From: Rubrivivax sp.
Lineage (GTDB): Bacteria; Pseudomonadota; Gammaproteobacteria; Burkholderiales; Burkholderiaceae_C
NCBI GenBank assembly: GCA_016789955.1
Contig: JAEUPB010000092.1
Location: 1-52,723, forward strand
DNA length: 52,723 bases
Direction: 5' to 3'
The position numbers and the translations under genes were made by a program. Positions 44,026-52,723 of the stretch are shown here, piece after piece. Every line of letters begins with the position of its first letter. Positions within the stretch are counted from its first letter, which is position 1. The notes under the pieces are model-generated. The model did not search any database, was not told the origin of the DNA, and saw only the letters and a program-made list of their open reading frames with translations.

Positions 44026-47000
44026 CACCTGAGTCCTTGGGCGACGTGCCGGGTGCCGGCGTACCGCTCGGGGACGGCGCCGGTGCCGGGCCCGGCGCCG
44101 GGGTGGGCGGGAACCGCTTGGCCATCTCGTTCTGCAGCTCGGAGCCCATCGCCCGCGAGTGCGCCTCCTCTGGCGACGTCGAATAGACCTTCTTGAACTC
44201 CGAGTTGTGCTGCTTGCGGTAGTCCTCGCACAGCGCGAGCGCCTTGGCCTGCTCGTAGCTCGGGTCGGTGGCCGGCAGCGAGCCGTCGCGGTAGCCCTTG
44301 ATCAGCCGCGCCTGTTCCTTGTGGCCTACCTCGTGCGCGACGGTATCGAGCAGTTCGTCGAACCTCGCGTGCGCGTCGTCGTGCGCGTTGACCTCGATCT
44401 TGTCGTTCTTGGCCGAGTACTTGCCGTACTTCGGCGGTGAGTATTCGCCCTTGTCCTTCAGCGCCTGGCGTTCAGCATCCGACAGGTTGTAGGTATCGAT
44501 CTCGGGGACGCCGACATTCCAGCCTTCCTGGCCCGCAGGGATCGTCGTCAGGTACTTGATCGCCTCCTTCTTTTCATCCGGCGTCATCGTGCTCCAGTTC
44601 TTGCGGTACTCGAGCACCTTGGGATCTTCGGCGTACGACTTGATGATGCGGTCGCGGACCGGCTTGTCGAGCTTGTCGAAGTTCTCGTCGATCGACGGGT
44701 TGGCCCAGATCTTGTTGATCGCGTCGGTATCCTTGGCCGTGACGGCGCCCTTCATCATCTCCTCGATGAGGATGTTGCGCGCTTCCGTCGGCATCTTGGC
44801 CAGCTCGCCCTTCTTGTCGAGCTCATCGATGATCTTCTGCGCCGCGGCCTTCTTCTCTGCCTCGGTGCCGGCGGCACCCATCTTGTTCTTGACGTCCTCG
44901 ACCTGCTTGAGCTCCGACATCAAGCGGGGCAGGTTGTCGAGGTCCTTCTGGGCCTGTTGCAGCGCGGCATCGTCGTTGCCGGACTTGGCGGCGCGAATCG
45001 ACTGCACCAGCTTGTCGACCTGGCCCTTCATGTTGGACTTGGTGTCCTTCATGCCGGCCAGTTCGGTCTCGATCGGCGGCAGTTTCGCGTCGATCGCCGA
45101 GCGGATCGCCGTGCGCGCCGTCTCGGCCTCCTGCTCGAAGGCTTCGGCCTCGCCCTTGAGCTTCTGCACGCTGGCGAGCGCGGCATCGAAGTCACCTTGC
45201 GCGGCCTGCTGGGTCATCGCGTCGCGGCTGGCGACGAGCGCGGCCTTCTTCGGCTCCATCGACGTCAGCTTGCAGCCGTCGACCTTCTGCATCAGCGCCT
45301 CGACCTCCGCGGCGGCTGCTTCGTATTCCTGCTTCTTCTGGTCGATCTCGGACTTGGCCTTCTCGTAGGAGTCGACCTGGGTGGTCAGGTCCTGCAACTG
45401 CATCATCGCCTGGTCGTAGTCGCCGGCCTGCGCCGAGGCCTCCATCGCACCCTGCGCCGCGGTGATCTCCTGGAGCAGCGGCTCGATCTTGGAGTACGCC
45501 GGGTCGCTCTGCGAGATGGCCTGGATGCGAGGCTGCAATGCCGCCAGCGCCGTCTCGTACTCCTGCTTCTTCTGATCGATCTCGGACTTGGCCCGCTCGT
45601 AGGAGTCGACCTGGGTGGTCAGGTCCTGCAACTGCGTCATCGCCTGGTCGTAGTCGCCGGCCTGCGCCGAGGCCTCCATCGTGGTCTGCGCCTGCGTGAT
45701 CTCCTGCAACTGCGGCTCGATCCTGGAGTACGCCGGGTCGCTCTGGGAGATCGCCTGGATGCGCGGCTGCAACGTCGCAAGCGCCGTCTCGTACTCCTGC
45801 TTCTTCGCGTCGATCTCTTGCTTGGCCTGCTCGATCGTGTCGAGCCGGGTCGAGAGATCCGTGGCCAGCGTCAGCGCCTGCGCGTAGTCGTCGGCCTGCG
45901 CCGCCGCTTCCATCTGCGTCTGCACGCCCGAGAGCTCCTGCACCATCGGCTCGAGCTTGGCGTACTGCGGATCGGACATCGATACCGCCTGGATGCGCGG
46001 CTGCAGTTGCGCCAGCAGCGTCTCGTACTCCTGCTTCTGCTGCACGAGTTCGTCGTGCTTGCGCTGGAACTCCTCGCGCTTGCCCTTGGAGTCGGCCAGC
46101 GACTGGTTGGCGCCGGCGTAGTCCCCCGCGTCAGCCTTGGGCTGCGCCTGCGCCTGCGCCTCGCTGATCGCCGCCCAGTCCGCATCCAGCGACTGGAACG
46201 CCGGCTCGGGCTGCGGCGTGGATTGCTGCTCCAGCCCCTGGCTGTCGGCCAGATACTGCTGGCGGGCCGGGTCGTTGGCGAGCCGATCGAGCTCGTCGGC
46301 CTTGGCCTGGACCTGCTCCATGCCCTGCACGCCGCCGACGAAGTCCTTCGCATCGGCCTTGCCCTTGGCCTCCTGCAGCGCCGCATCGGCCTCGCCGGCC
46401 TTGGCCGTCATCGGCTGCGAAGGCCGGTCCACAGCCTTGAGCGATTCCAGCTTGGCCGTGTGCTCGGCCAGTCGCTGTTCGTACTGCGGCTTGGCCTCCT
46501 TCTGCTTCGAGTACTCCTCGTACACCGGCTGCAGCGACGGCAGCAGGCCATCCAACGCCGAGCACGCCTCGCGCCAGCGGCGCTCGTTGGTGTGGCCGCG
46601 GATCGACTCGGCCTGGCCGCGCAGCGTGCCGGCCTGCGCGTCTTCCCAGGACTCGAGTTCCTCGACGTGGTGCACCGCCTCGTCGAAGGAGGCCTGCTTG
46701 GAGTCCCACTCGCTCTTGGCCGCCTCCGTCTCCTGCCGAAAGGTGGTCACCTCGGCGCAGAGGCTGCGCGCCTCGCCCAGCACGGCGTCGATGGCGCCCT
46801 GGGCCTTGGAAGGATCATTCCGGTCGATCGCGCCCAGCGCGCCCTGGAACTTGCCGTACAGCGCGTCGCGGCGCGAAGCGTAGCCCGAGTGCTTGGAGGC
46901 CTCGGCGTTGGCCGAGGTGTACTGCAGATGCTCGTTGATCTTGCCCTGCTCGGCTTCGAAGGCGGCCTTGAACTCGTTGGCCTGCTGATCCGAACCTTGC

Positions 47001-47110
47001 GGCTGGGTCTGCTGGCCGCCGCCGCCAGCATCGGACGGCGCAGGGTTTCCACCGCCCGGGTTGCCCACCCCCCATTGGTTCTTCAGGCCCGTGTTGCTCG
47101 GGTTGCCCAT
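44003..47110 (-). CDS. Large helical repeat protein with C-terminal HEVGH metallopeptidase motif
   Basis: This 1035-residue protein has no signal peptide. Residues 1-45 are Gly/Asn/Gln-rich and disordered. About residues 50-750 are charged helices, predicted coiled coil, including 78-residue tandem repeats (residues 359-592, with a divergent fourth unit to about 670). The C-terminal 170 residues hold a zinc peptidase signature, TVAHEVGHKEQ (His926-Glu927-x-x-His930). YSTSPEEAHSRAMG, about 51 residues later, offers Glu981/Glu982 as a third ligand. A Pro-rich tail ends in DDHDHDR. GGGAG lies about seven bases before the ATG. The metallopeptidase-on-a-stalk layout is reminiscent of effector or toxin proteins, but no delivery motif was found. 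Family unknown to me. Confidence 0.75.
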   Translation of the reverse strand: MGNPSNTGLKNQWGVGNPGGGNPAPSDAGGGGQQTQPQGSDQQANEFKAAFEAEQGKINEHLQYTSANAEASKHSGYASRRDALYGKFQGALGAIDRNDPSKAQGAIDAVLGEARSLCAEVTTFRQETEAAKSEWDSKQASFDEAVHHVEELESWEDAQAGTLRGQAESIRGHTNERRWREACSALDGLLPSLQPVYEEYSKQKEAKPQYEQRLAEHTAKLESLKAVDRPSQPMTAKAGEADAALQEAKGKADAKDFVGGVQGMEQVQAKADELDRLANDPARQQYLADSQGLEQQSTPQPEPAFQSLDADWAAISEAQAQAQPKADAGDYAGANQSLADSKGKREEFQRKHDELVQQKQEYETLLAQLQPRIQAVSMSDPQYAKLEPMVQELSGVQTQMEAAAQADDYAQALTLATDLSTRLDTIEQAKQEIDAKKQEYETALATLQPRIQAISQSDPAYSRIEPQLQEITQAQTTMEASAQAGDYDQAMTQLQDLTTQVDSYERAKSEIDQKKQEYETALAALQPRIQAISQSDPAYSKIEPLLQEITAAQGAMEASAQAGDYDQAMMQLQDLTTQVDSYEKAKSEIDQKKQEYEAAAAEVEALMQKVDGCKLTSMEPKKAALVASRDAMTQQAAQGDFDAALASVQKLKGEAEAFEQEAETARTAIRSAIDAKLPPIETELAGMKDTKSNMKGQVDKLVQSIRAAKSGNDDAALQQAQKDLDNLPRLMSELKQVEDVKNKMGAAGTEAEKKAAAQKIIDELDKKGELAKMPTEARNILIEEMMKGAVTAKDTDAINKIWANPSIDENFDKLDKPVRDRIIKSYAEDPKVLEYRKNWSTMTPDEKKEAIKYLTTIPAGQEGWNVGVPEIDTYNLSDAERQALKDKGEYSPPKYGKYSAKNDKIEVNAHDDAHARFDELLDTVAHEVGHKEQARLIKGYRDGSLPATDPSYEQAKALALCEDYRKQHNSEFKKVYSTSPEEAHSRAMGSELQNEMAKRFPPTPAPGPAPAPSPSGTPAPGTSPKDSGDDHDHDR
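45335..46036 (-). repeat. Three 234-bp tandem repeats (78-residue helical unit) plus a degenerate fourth
   Basis: Units at 46036-45803, 45802-45569 and 45568-45335 each begin KQEYET and contain LQPRIQA, SDP-Y, a Glu-Pro turn and D-YDQA or similar. The second and third are nearly identical in both protein and DNA, which points to recent duplication. The first is clearly related but diverged. A fourth unit (45334-45101) keeps only the KQEYE start and general pattern. Each unit looks like a pair of long helices. Confidence 0.85.
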
Positions 47111-47146
47111 CGCGAGCTCCCTTCGTCGTGGAAGAGGGGACGAACG

Positions 47147-47470
47147 TCAGCCGTACTCGGCCGGCGACGCGAAGAAGCCGTAGCGGCGCGACAGCAGGTC
47201 GGCCACGGCGCGCGGGTACTCCGGCGTGCCGGGCCTCACGTCGGCGCCGTCGATCAGGAACGTGTCGCCGGATTCGTCCTGCGGGTCCGGCTCGGACCAC
47301 TTCATGGCGATCACCGGCAGGGCCCGCACGGCGTTCCAGGCGGCGCGCAGTTCGTCTGCCATCGCGCCTTGCGCCGTCACGGTCAGCGTCGGTTCTGCGG
47401 CGTCCGGGAAGTCGATTTCGCCGACCCGGGTCACCTGGCCGTCGGCGAGCTTCTTGATGAGCAGCTTCAA
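47147..47470 (-). CDS. 107-residue hypothetical protein, TTG start, paralogue of the lipoprotein at 43588
   Basis: This small protein has no signal peptide. It begins MKLLIKKLADGQVTRVGEID, is beta-rich in its first half, and ends DLLSRRYGFFASPAEYG. No ATG or GTG fits; the TTG at 47470 has GGAG eight bases upstream and is the best start. The second half resembles the lipoprotein at 43588-44025. It lies 36 bases before the large metallopeptidase-type gene, which is therefore flanked by the two paralogues. Possible roles include binding partner, chaperone or inhibitor of the large protein; none is shown. Confidence 0.68.
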   Translation of the reverse strand: MKLLIKKLADGQVTRVGEIDFPDAAEPTLTVTAQGAMADELRAAWNAVRALPVIAMKWSEPDPQDESGDTFLIDGADVRPGTPEYPRAVADLLSRRYGFFASPAEYG

Positions 47471-47557
47471 GCGATGATCTCCACGTTGGAGTAGTGTGTC
47501 GTCGCTCGGAGAGCCGGTGCGACGATCCGTCAGCCTTGCGCGCCGGTTTCGACGGCG

Positions 47558-48838
47558 TCAGGCCAGCGCCTTGCGCAGGTCCGCCAGCGCCTTGGTCACC
47601 GGTGCATGCACCTGGACGTCGGCGAACTCCTTCTCGTCGATGGCACGCATCAGCGCGTTGTTCGCCACGAAGCGCTGGTAGCGTTCGAGCACCTCGGCCG
47701 CGGTGCCCGCGAGCGCCTCGAGCTTCTTCTGGTTGCGCAGCGGCGTGGAGGCGTACTGGTCGAGCGTGTCGCGCAGTTCGTCGTCGAGGTTGTCGAGGAT
47801 GTCGTCGATGGCCTTGCAGCCGGCCACCACCTTCGGCCATTGCTGCGCGTCGGCCATGTAGGCCATCTTGGCGCCGTCCTTGACCTTCTCCAGGTCCTGC
47901 TCCGCACGGACCTTGGCCGCAACCCAGGCAGCGCGGGCGCGCTTGAACTCCCGGCGGCGGTCCTCCAGGACCTGTTGCTCCTGCTGGGCCTGGGCCGCCT
48001 GCGCGGCGCCGGCCGCAGGGGCTTGGGGGGCGGCTTGGGAGGCGGCCGCACCGCTTGCAGCAACCGCTGCAGCGCCGGACGCATCCGCACCGGCTTCGGG
48101 GGCACCGCCCTCGTCGTCCTCGTCGACCTCCTGCTCCTGCCCGTTGAGCAAGACGGCGAACTTCTTGTAGAGATTGATCTTGTTCTGCTTCAGGTACAGG
48201 CGCAGCTGCTTGGCCGCGCCTGGGACGTTGGGGCAGTCCTCCAGGCTGATCATCAGCTTCGTGGCCTCGCCCGGGGCGGCCTGCAACCGGCCGAACACCA
48301 CCTTGGCGCCATCGCTGCGTTCCTTGGCCTTGCGCCCCATCGACTTGGGCATGCCGCGCACGCCCAACGCCAACGCGCGGACTTCGGCCTTGTTGCTGAC
48401 GACGAAGGCGAACGGCAGGGCCTGCCGCGTCGCGCGCTTGAGGGTCGTGCGATGCAGCTCGGGATCGAACAGCTTCTCGCCGGCGGTCTCTTCGTCCTCG
48501 TCGTCACCGCCGTCGTCCTCCTTGGCCTTCTCCTTCTCGGCGGCCTTCTCGGCGGCCTTCGCGGCCGCGGCCTTCGCCTTGGCCATCTCGGCCTGAACCT
48601 TCTTGACCTCGGCCTCGGCCATCGATTCCAGCGTGTCCAGGTCCTTCAGCAGGTCCTTCTGGCCCTTGAGCTCGGCACGGGCCTTCGCCAGCGCCGGCTT
48701 CAGCGTCGCTAGGGCTGCGACGAGCTTCTCGTCCTCGGTGGACTCGACGAGCGCGAGTGCCTTCTCGAGTTCGGCGCCCTTCACGGTCTTCGGCTTGACG
48801 CCGATCCACCACTTCTTCTTCAGTTCGACTTTGCTCAT
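47558..48838 (-). CDS. Charged 426-residue hypothetical protein with helical ends
   Basis: This 426-residue protein is the first gene of the four-gene set. Residues 1-120 form a Lys/Ala/Glu helix after MSKVELKKKWWIGVKPK, ending in an acidic patch (EDDGGDDEDEE). About residues 125-240 look globular (PFAFVVSNKAEVRALALGV, LMISLEDCPNVPGAA). A second acidic and Ala-rich linker follows, and residues 290-426 are helical. GGAG lies eight bases before the ATG at 48838. No signal peptide or known motif is seen. The charged stalks at both ends suggest a structural or adaptor role alongside the large coiled-coil protein, which is inference from shared composition and adjacency. Confidence 0.7.
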   Translation of the reverse strand: MSKVELKKKWWIGVKPKTVKGAELEKALALVESTEDEKLVAALATLKPALAKARAELKGQKDLLKDLDTLESMAEAEVKKVQAEMAKAKAAAAKAAEKAAEKEKAKEDDGGDDEDEETAGEKLFDPELHRTTLKRATRQALPFAFVVSNKAEVRALALGVRGMPKSMGRKAKERSDGAKVVFGRLQAAPGEATKLMISLEDCPNVPGAAKQLRLYLKQNKINLYKKFAVLLNGQEQEVDEDDEGGAPEAGADASGAAAVAASGAAASQAAPQAPAAGAAQAAQAQQEQQVLEDRRREFKRARAAWVAAKVRAEQDLEKVKDGAKMAYMADAQQWPKVVAGCKAIDDILDNLDDELRDTLDQYASTPLRNQKKLEALAGTAAEVLERYQRFVANNALMRAIDEKEFADVQVHAPVTKALADLRKALA

Positions 48839-49054
48839 CGCGGGTTCTCCAGGGTCAGCGCAGGACGATCTGCGTCGTGGGCGTCAGCATGAGCGGCGAG
48901 CGTTGCAGACGCGCTTCGGCGGGGCTGCAATTGTTTCGACCGCCCATGCGGACGGAAACGAGGGCCGGGAGGGCAGGGGGAACCACGGCACGCACTGTGG
49001 ACCCGGTCGCCACCGGCGTCCAGCACACTGAAGGGTGTGTCGTCCGGCGGAGGC
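48839..49054. other. Intergenic gap upstream of the four-gene set
   Basis: These 216 bases separate the vWA gene stop from the 426-residue gene start, both on the minus strand. A promoter for the four-gene set is expected here, but no convincing -35/-10 pair was found. A weak 5-bp hairpin (49024-49039) follows the vWA gene. A 30-codon frame (48855-48947, minus) exists but has no ribosome binding site, so I do not call it a gene. Confidence 0.4.
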
Positions 49055-50086
49055 CTAGGCGATGCGCCCGAACCAGAGCACCGAGAGCCCGGCGGCGAGC
49101 ACGGTCAGCAGCGCGCCTGCGGCGGCGAGGATCGCCGTCACCTCGGTCTCCTTGCGCTCGACGACCATGCGCGACGACAGCCCCTCGTAGACCTTCTTCA
49201 GGTCGTCGGCGGTGCCGGCATAGAAGTATTCGCCGTGGGTGAGCACGCTGACGTTCTTCAGCGTCTCCTCGTCCAGGCGCACGCGCATGCTCCATCCCTC
49301 GAACCCGATGATCTCGCCGCTGGTGGTGCCGATGCCGACGGTGTAGACGCGCACACCGCGCTCGGCGGCCATCTTGGCGGCGTCGAGCGGGTCGGGGCCG
49401 GTGGTGCGCTGCCCGTCGGTGAGCATGATGATCGCGGCCGACGCGTAGCTGCCCGGCGCGACGGGCGTGAACTTCTTCTCGTCCTTCTTGTCGTTGATCG
49501 CCTTTCCCGGGAAGCTGCGCTGCCCGGTGACGTGCTGGATCTCGATGCCGTGGTCGGGGAACAGCGTGGCCAGCGACAGGATGATGCCGCTGCCGGTGGC
49601 CGTGCCGCGCTGCAGCTGGAAGCGGTCGATGGCGGCGATCACGTCCTCGCGGCTCTGCGTGGGCGCCTGCACCACCGCGGCGGTGCCGGCGAACGAGATC
49701 ACGCCCACGCGCACCTCGCGAGGCAGGTTGTTGACGAAGGTCTTGGCGGCTTCCTGCGACGCGACGAGCCGGTTCGGCTTGACGTCCTCGGCGCGCATGC
49801 TGCCGGAGACGTCCATCGCCAGGATGATGGTGCGCTCGGCCAGCGGCAGCGTCAGCACCGCCACCGGCCGCGCGGTGGCCACCAGCAATGCGGCCAGCGC
49901 CAGCAGCAGCAGCACCGGCGGCACATGGCGCCGCCAGTGCGGGCGCGTGGCGGCGAGCCGCGCCACGTTGATGCTCGCCAAGCGCACGGTGGTCTTGCGC
50001 TTGCGCTTGAGCAGCCAGACGTACAGCCCCACCAGCAGCGGCAGCAGCAGCAGCAGCCACAGGAACGTGGGCCACAGGAAGTTCAT
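49055..50086 (-). CDS. von Willebrand factor A domain membrane protein (BatA-like, operon 2)
   Basis: This 343-residue protein has two N-terminal hydrophobic segments (FLWLLLLLPLLVGLYVWLL and PVLLLLALAALLVATA), then a vWA domain with an intact metal site: DVSGSM, the Thr of GTATGSG and LTDGQRTTG. A C-terminal hydrophobic helix (AILAAAGALLTVLAAGL) anchors the other end. The layout is that of BatA-type proteins that work with MoxR ATPases. It overlaps the DUF58 gene by 4 bases (ATGA, 50083-50086). Confidence 0.93.
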   Translation of the reverse strand: MNFLWPTFLWLLLLLPLLVGLYVWLLKRKRKTTVRLASINVARLAATRPHWRRHVPPVLLLLALAALLVATARPVAVLTLPLAERTIILAMDVSGSMRAEDVKPNRLVASQEAAKTFVNNLPREVRVGVISFAGTAAVVQAPTQSREDVIAAIDRFQLQRGTATGSGIILSLATLFPDHGIEIQHVTGQRSFPGKAINDKKDEKKFTPVAPGSYASAAIIMLTDGQRTTGPDPLDAAKMAAERGVRVYTVGIGTTSGEIIGFEGWSMRVRLDEETLKNVSVLTHGEYFYAGTADDLKKVYEGLSSRMVVERKETEVTAILAAAGALLTVLAAGLSVLWFGRIA

Positions 50087-51065
50087 GCGGTGGCTCCGGC
50101 AGGCTCGGCGCGCTTCAGGTGGGCCGGGAACCGCGCCGGCGACTTGAGCCGCGCGCGCTGGCGGCGCAGGTCGGCGAAACGCAGCATCGCGTCGAGCACG
50201 TCGTCGTCGGTGGCGAGCTCCAGCGCGTCGGCGCCGGAGCGGGCGAGGGCCTCGCGCAGCGCGGCCTCCTGTTCGGCGGCGATGGCTTCGTAGCGGGCGC
50301 GGAACTGCGGGTCGGCGGCGTCGACGAAGATCTGCTCGCCGGTCTCGGCGTCCTCGAGCGTCACCAGGCCGACGTCGGGCAGCGCCATCTCGAGCGGGTC
50401 GTACAGGCGCACCGCCACCACGTCGTGGCGCCGCGCCAGCCGCGCCACGCCCTGTTCCCAGCCCGGCGCGCTGATGAAGTCGCTCACCACCACCACCAGC
50501 GAGCGCCGCTTGATGATGCCCTCGGCCGCCTTGGCGAGCTCGCCCAGGTCGGTCGCGCGGCCGGGCGACTTGCGATCGCGCGGCGCGCGCATGCGCTGCA
50601 GCAGGTTCAGCACGTGCATCCGGGTGCTGCCCGGCGGCAGCAGGCCTGCCAGGCCGCGGTCGTACAGCAGCGCGCCGACGCGGTTGCCGTGCCGCGTGAT
50701 CGCGCGCGCCAGCGTGGCCACGAACGCGGTGGAGACGGCGAGCTTGGTCACGTCGCCGGAGCCGAAGTCGATGCTGCCCGAGAGATCCAGCAGGAACCAC
50801 GCGGTGAGGTCGCGGTCCTCCAGGAACAGGCGCACGTGCGGCAGCTGCAGCCGCGCGGTGACGTTCCAGTCGATGTGGCGCACGTCGTCGTGCAGCTGGT
50901 ATTCGCGCAGGTCGGCGAGGTCGACACCGCCGCCGCGCATCAGCGTGCGCCAGTCGCCCTGCAGCACGCCGTCCATGCGGCGCAGCACGGTCCATTCCAG
51001 CCGCCGCAGCAGCTGGTCGGAGCTGGCCAGCGACGGGTTCGCCGGGGAGGACGGGGCAGCGGTGC

Positions 51066-51069
<4 letters not shown>
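50083..51069 (-). CDS. DUF58 protein, soluble type (operon 2)
   Basis: This 328-residue protein has the classic soluble DUF58 form: DLADLREYQLHDDVRHIDWNVTAR (shown in part by REYQLHDDVRHIDWN), then FLLDLSGSIDFGS, a vWA-like DxSxS site. There are no membrane segments. It overlaps the moxR stop by 4 bases (51066-51069) and the vWA gene start by 4 bases, so the three are strongly coupled. It is a likely direct client of the MoxR ATPase. Confidence 0.93.
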
Positions 51070-52061
<992 letters not shown>

Positions 52062-52086
52062 GGGCGTTCCTGTCAGGTCAGAAGGG

Positions 52087-52723
52087 TCAGAAGGGCGGGA
52101 GGCCGGCCGCGCCGGCGGCATTCTCGATCGGCACGGCGAAGCCGATGCCGACGAAGGTGCGCTGTTCGTTCGGGTTCAGGATGGCGGTGACGATGCCGAC
52201 CACGTAGCCGTCCATCGTGACCAGCGGGCCGCCCGAATTGCCGGGGTTCGCCGCGGCGTCGAACTGGATCAGGTTGGTCAGCGCGTGCTGACCCTCGGGC
52301 GAGCGGAACTCGCGCCCCAGCCCGGAGACCACGCCGGCGCTGACCGAGGGCCCGATGCCGAAGGGGTGGCCGACGGCGATGACCTGGTCACCGGAGGCCA
52401 GGTCACCGGTGGAGCGCATGGTGGCCGGCTCCAGATCGTCGGGCAGGCTCAGCGCCTTCAGCACCGCCAGGTCGTTCTCGGGTTGCGCGCCCAGCATCAG
52501 GGCTTCGGACTCATGCCCGTTGGCGAAGGTGACGCGCACCTTCTTCGCGCCCCAGACCACGTGCAGGTTGGTCAGGATGGTGCCGTCGTCCTTGATGACC
52601 ACGCCGGTGCCCAGGCTGCGGTCCAGTGCGCGCTTGTCGGGGCGGTCGCGGCCATCGTCCTTCTCGTCCATCAGGCCGATCACCCGCACCACCGAGCGGC
52701 CCACCTTCTCGTAGGCCTTGGTG
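52087..52723 (-). CDS. Trypsin-like serine protease (HtrA-type), 5' end outside the window
   Basis: The visible 211 residues carry the catalytic triad of the DegP/HtrA-type trypsin fold: His in LTNLHVVWG, Asp in ENDLAVLK and Ser in PGNSGGPLV. The frame is open to the right edge (reading TKAYEKVG before the first possible start), so the N-terminus is missing. The protein ends about 30 residues after the catalytic serine region (GIGFAVPIENAAG), so no C-terminal PDZ domain is present, unlike DegP. It lies 25 bases upstream of moxR in the same direction and is probably part of that operon. Location is likely periplasmic or membrane-anchored, but the signal cannot be seen. Confidence 0.88.
   Translation of the reverse strand, partial: TKAYEKVGRSVVRVIGLMDEKDDGRDRPDKRALDRSLGTGVVIKDDGTILTNLHVVWGAKKVRVTFANGHESEALMLGAQPENDLAVLKALSLPDDLEPATMRSTGDLASGDQVIAVGHPFGIGPSVSAGVVSGLGREFRSPEGQHALTNLIQFDAAANPGNSGGPLVTMDGYVVGIVTAILNPNEQRTFVGIGFAVPIENAAGAAGLPPF

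Noticed and set aside
48855-48947. A 30-codon frame (minus) just upstream of the 426-residue gene
   Set aside because: It has no ribosome binding site and no recognisable sequence, and is short enough to occur by chance.

Overview
The window is very GC-rich, densely packed chromosomal DNA. Codon use, gene families and gene order (dsbB/RidA pair, cutA, MoxR-DUF58-TgpA operon, the ATP-grasp/alpha-E/transglutaminase cluster, a small lysine-rich MAKPNYQ protein) suggest a betaproteobacterium of the order Burkholderiales, in the Rubrivivax/Leptothrix/Roseateles neighbourhood. That placement is inference from family resemblance; no rRNA gene or other taxonomic marker is present. I saw no tRNA, rRNA, insertion sequence, integrase or CRISPR array.

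Layout. 1-3406 (+): the 3' end of an iron-sulfur flavoprotein followed by both subunits of a 2-oxoacid:acceptor oxidoreductase. 3461-5986 (-): a bacteriophytochrome fused to an HWE histidine kinase and a receiver domain. 6076-7974 (-) and 8172-9977 (+): a divergent pair, a secreted protein with a C39-like cysteine peptidase signature and a toxin-like protein ending in an HNH nuclease-type domain. 10023-16831: a sterol desaturase-type hydroxylase, a membrane GGDEF-EAL protein, a secreted subtilase whose C-terminus carries nine exact GFILSE repeats and whose ribosome binding site lies in a hairpin, DsbB, and a RidA-family protein. 16911-19337 (+): ComEC.

19316-28824 (+) is a tight five-gene run of a system that is recurrent in proteobacteria but functionally undefined: a transglutaminase fused to DUF2126, a circularly permuted ATP-grasp fused to an alpha-E domain, a second transglutaminase, a second ATP-grasp and a second alpha-E protein. 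It looks like a peptide-ligating or protein-tagging pathway present in two partly duplicated copies. 28913-31589 (+) holds small housekeeping genes (tautomerase-like, DUF2277, GNAT, a 59-residue basic protein, CutA, DUF4198). 31555-36679 (-) is MltB and a MoxR-DUF58-TgpA operon. 36728-43551 (+) is a deacetylase-family enzyme, an MscS channel and an RND efflux pair whose permease gene is broken by an in-frame TAG.

43588-48838 (-) is the least explained part: four genes in one orientation encoding a lipoprotein, a 1035-residue helical protein with 78-residue tandem repeats and a C-terminal HEVGH metallopeptidase motif, a 107-residue paralogue of the lipoprotein, and a charged 426-residue protein. 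I could not assign it to a named system and regard it as the best candidate for something undescribed. 49055-52723 (-) is a second MoxR-DUF58-von Willebrand A operon, preceded by a trypsin-like protease that runs off the right edge.

Limits: every call was made by reading translations and motifs by eye. No database search, structure prediction or codon statistics were run.
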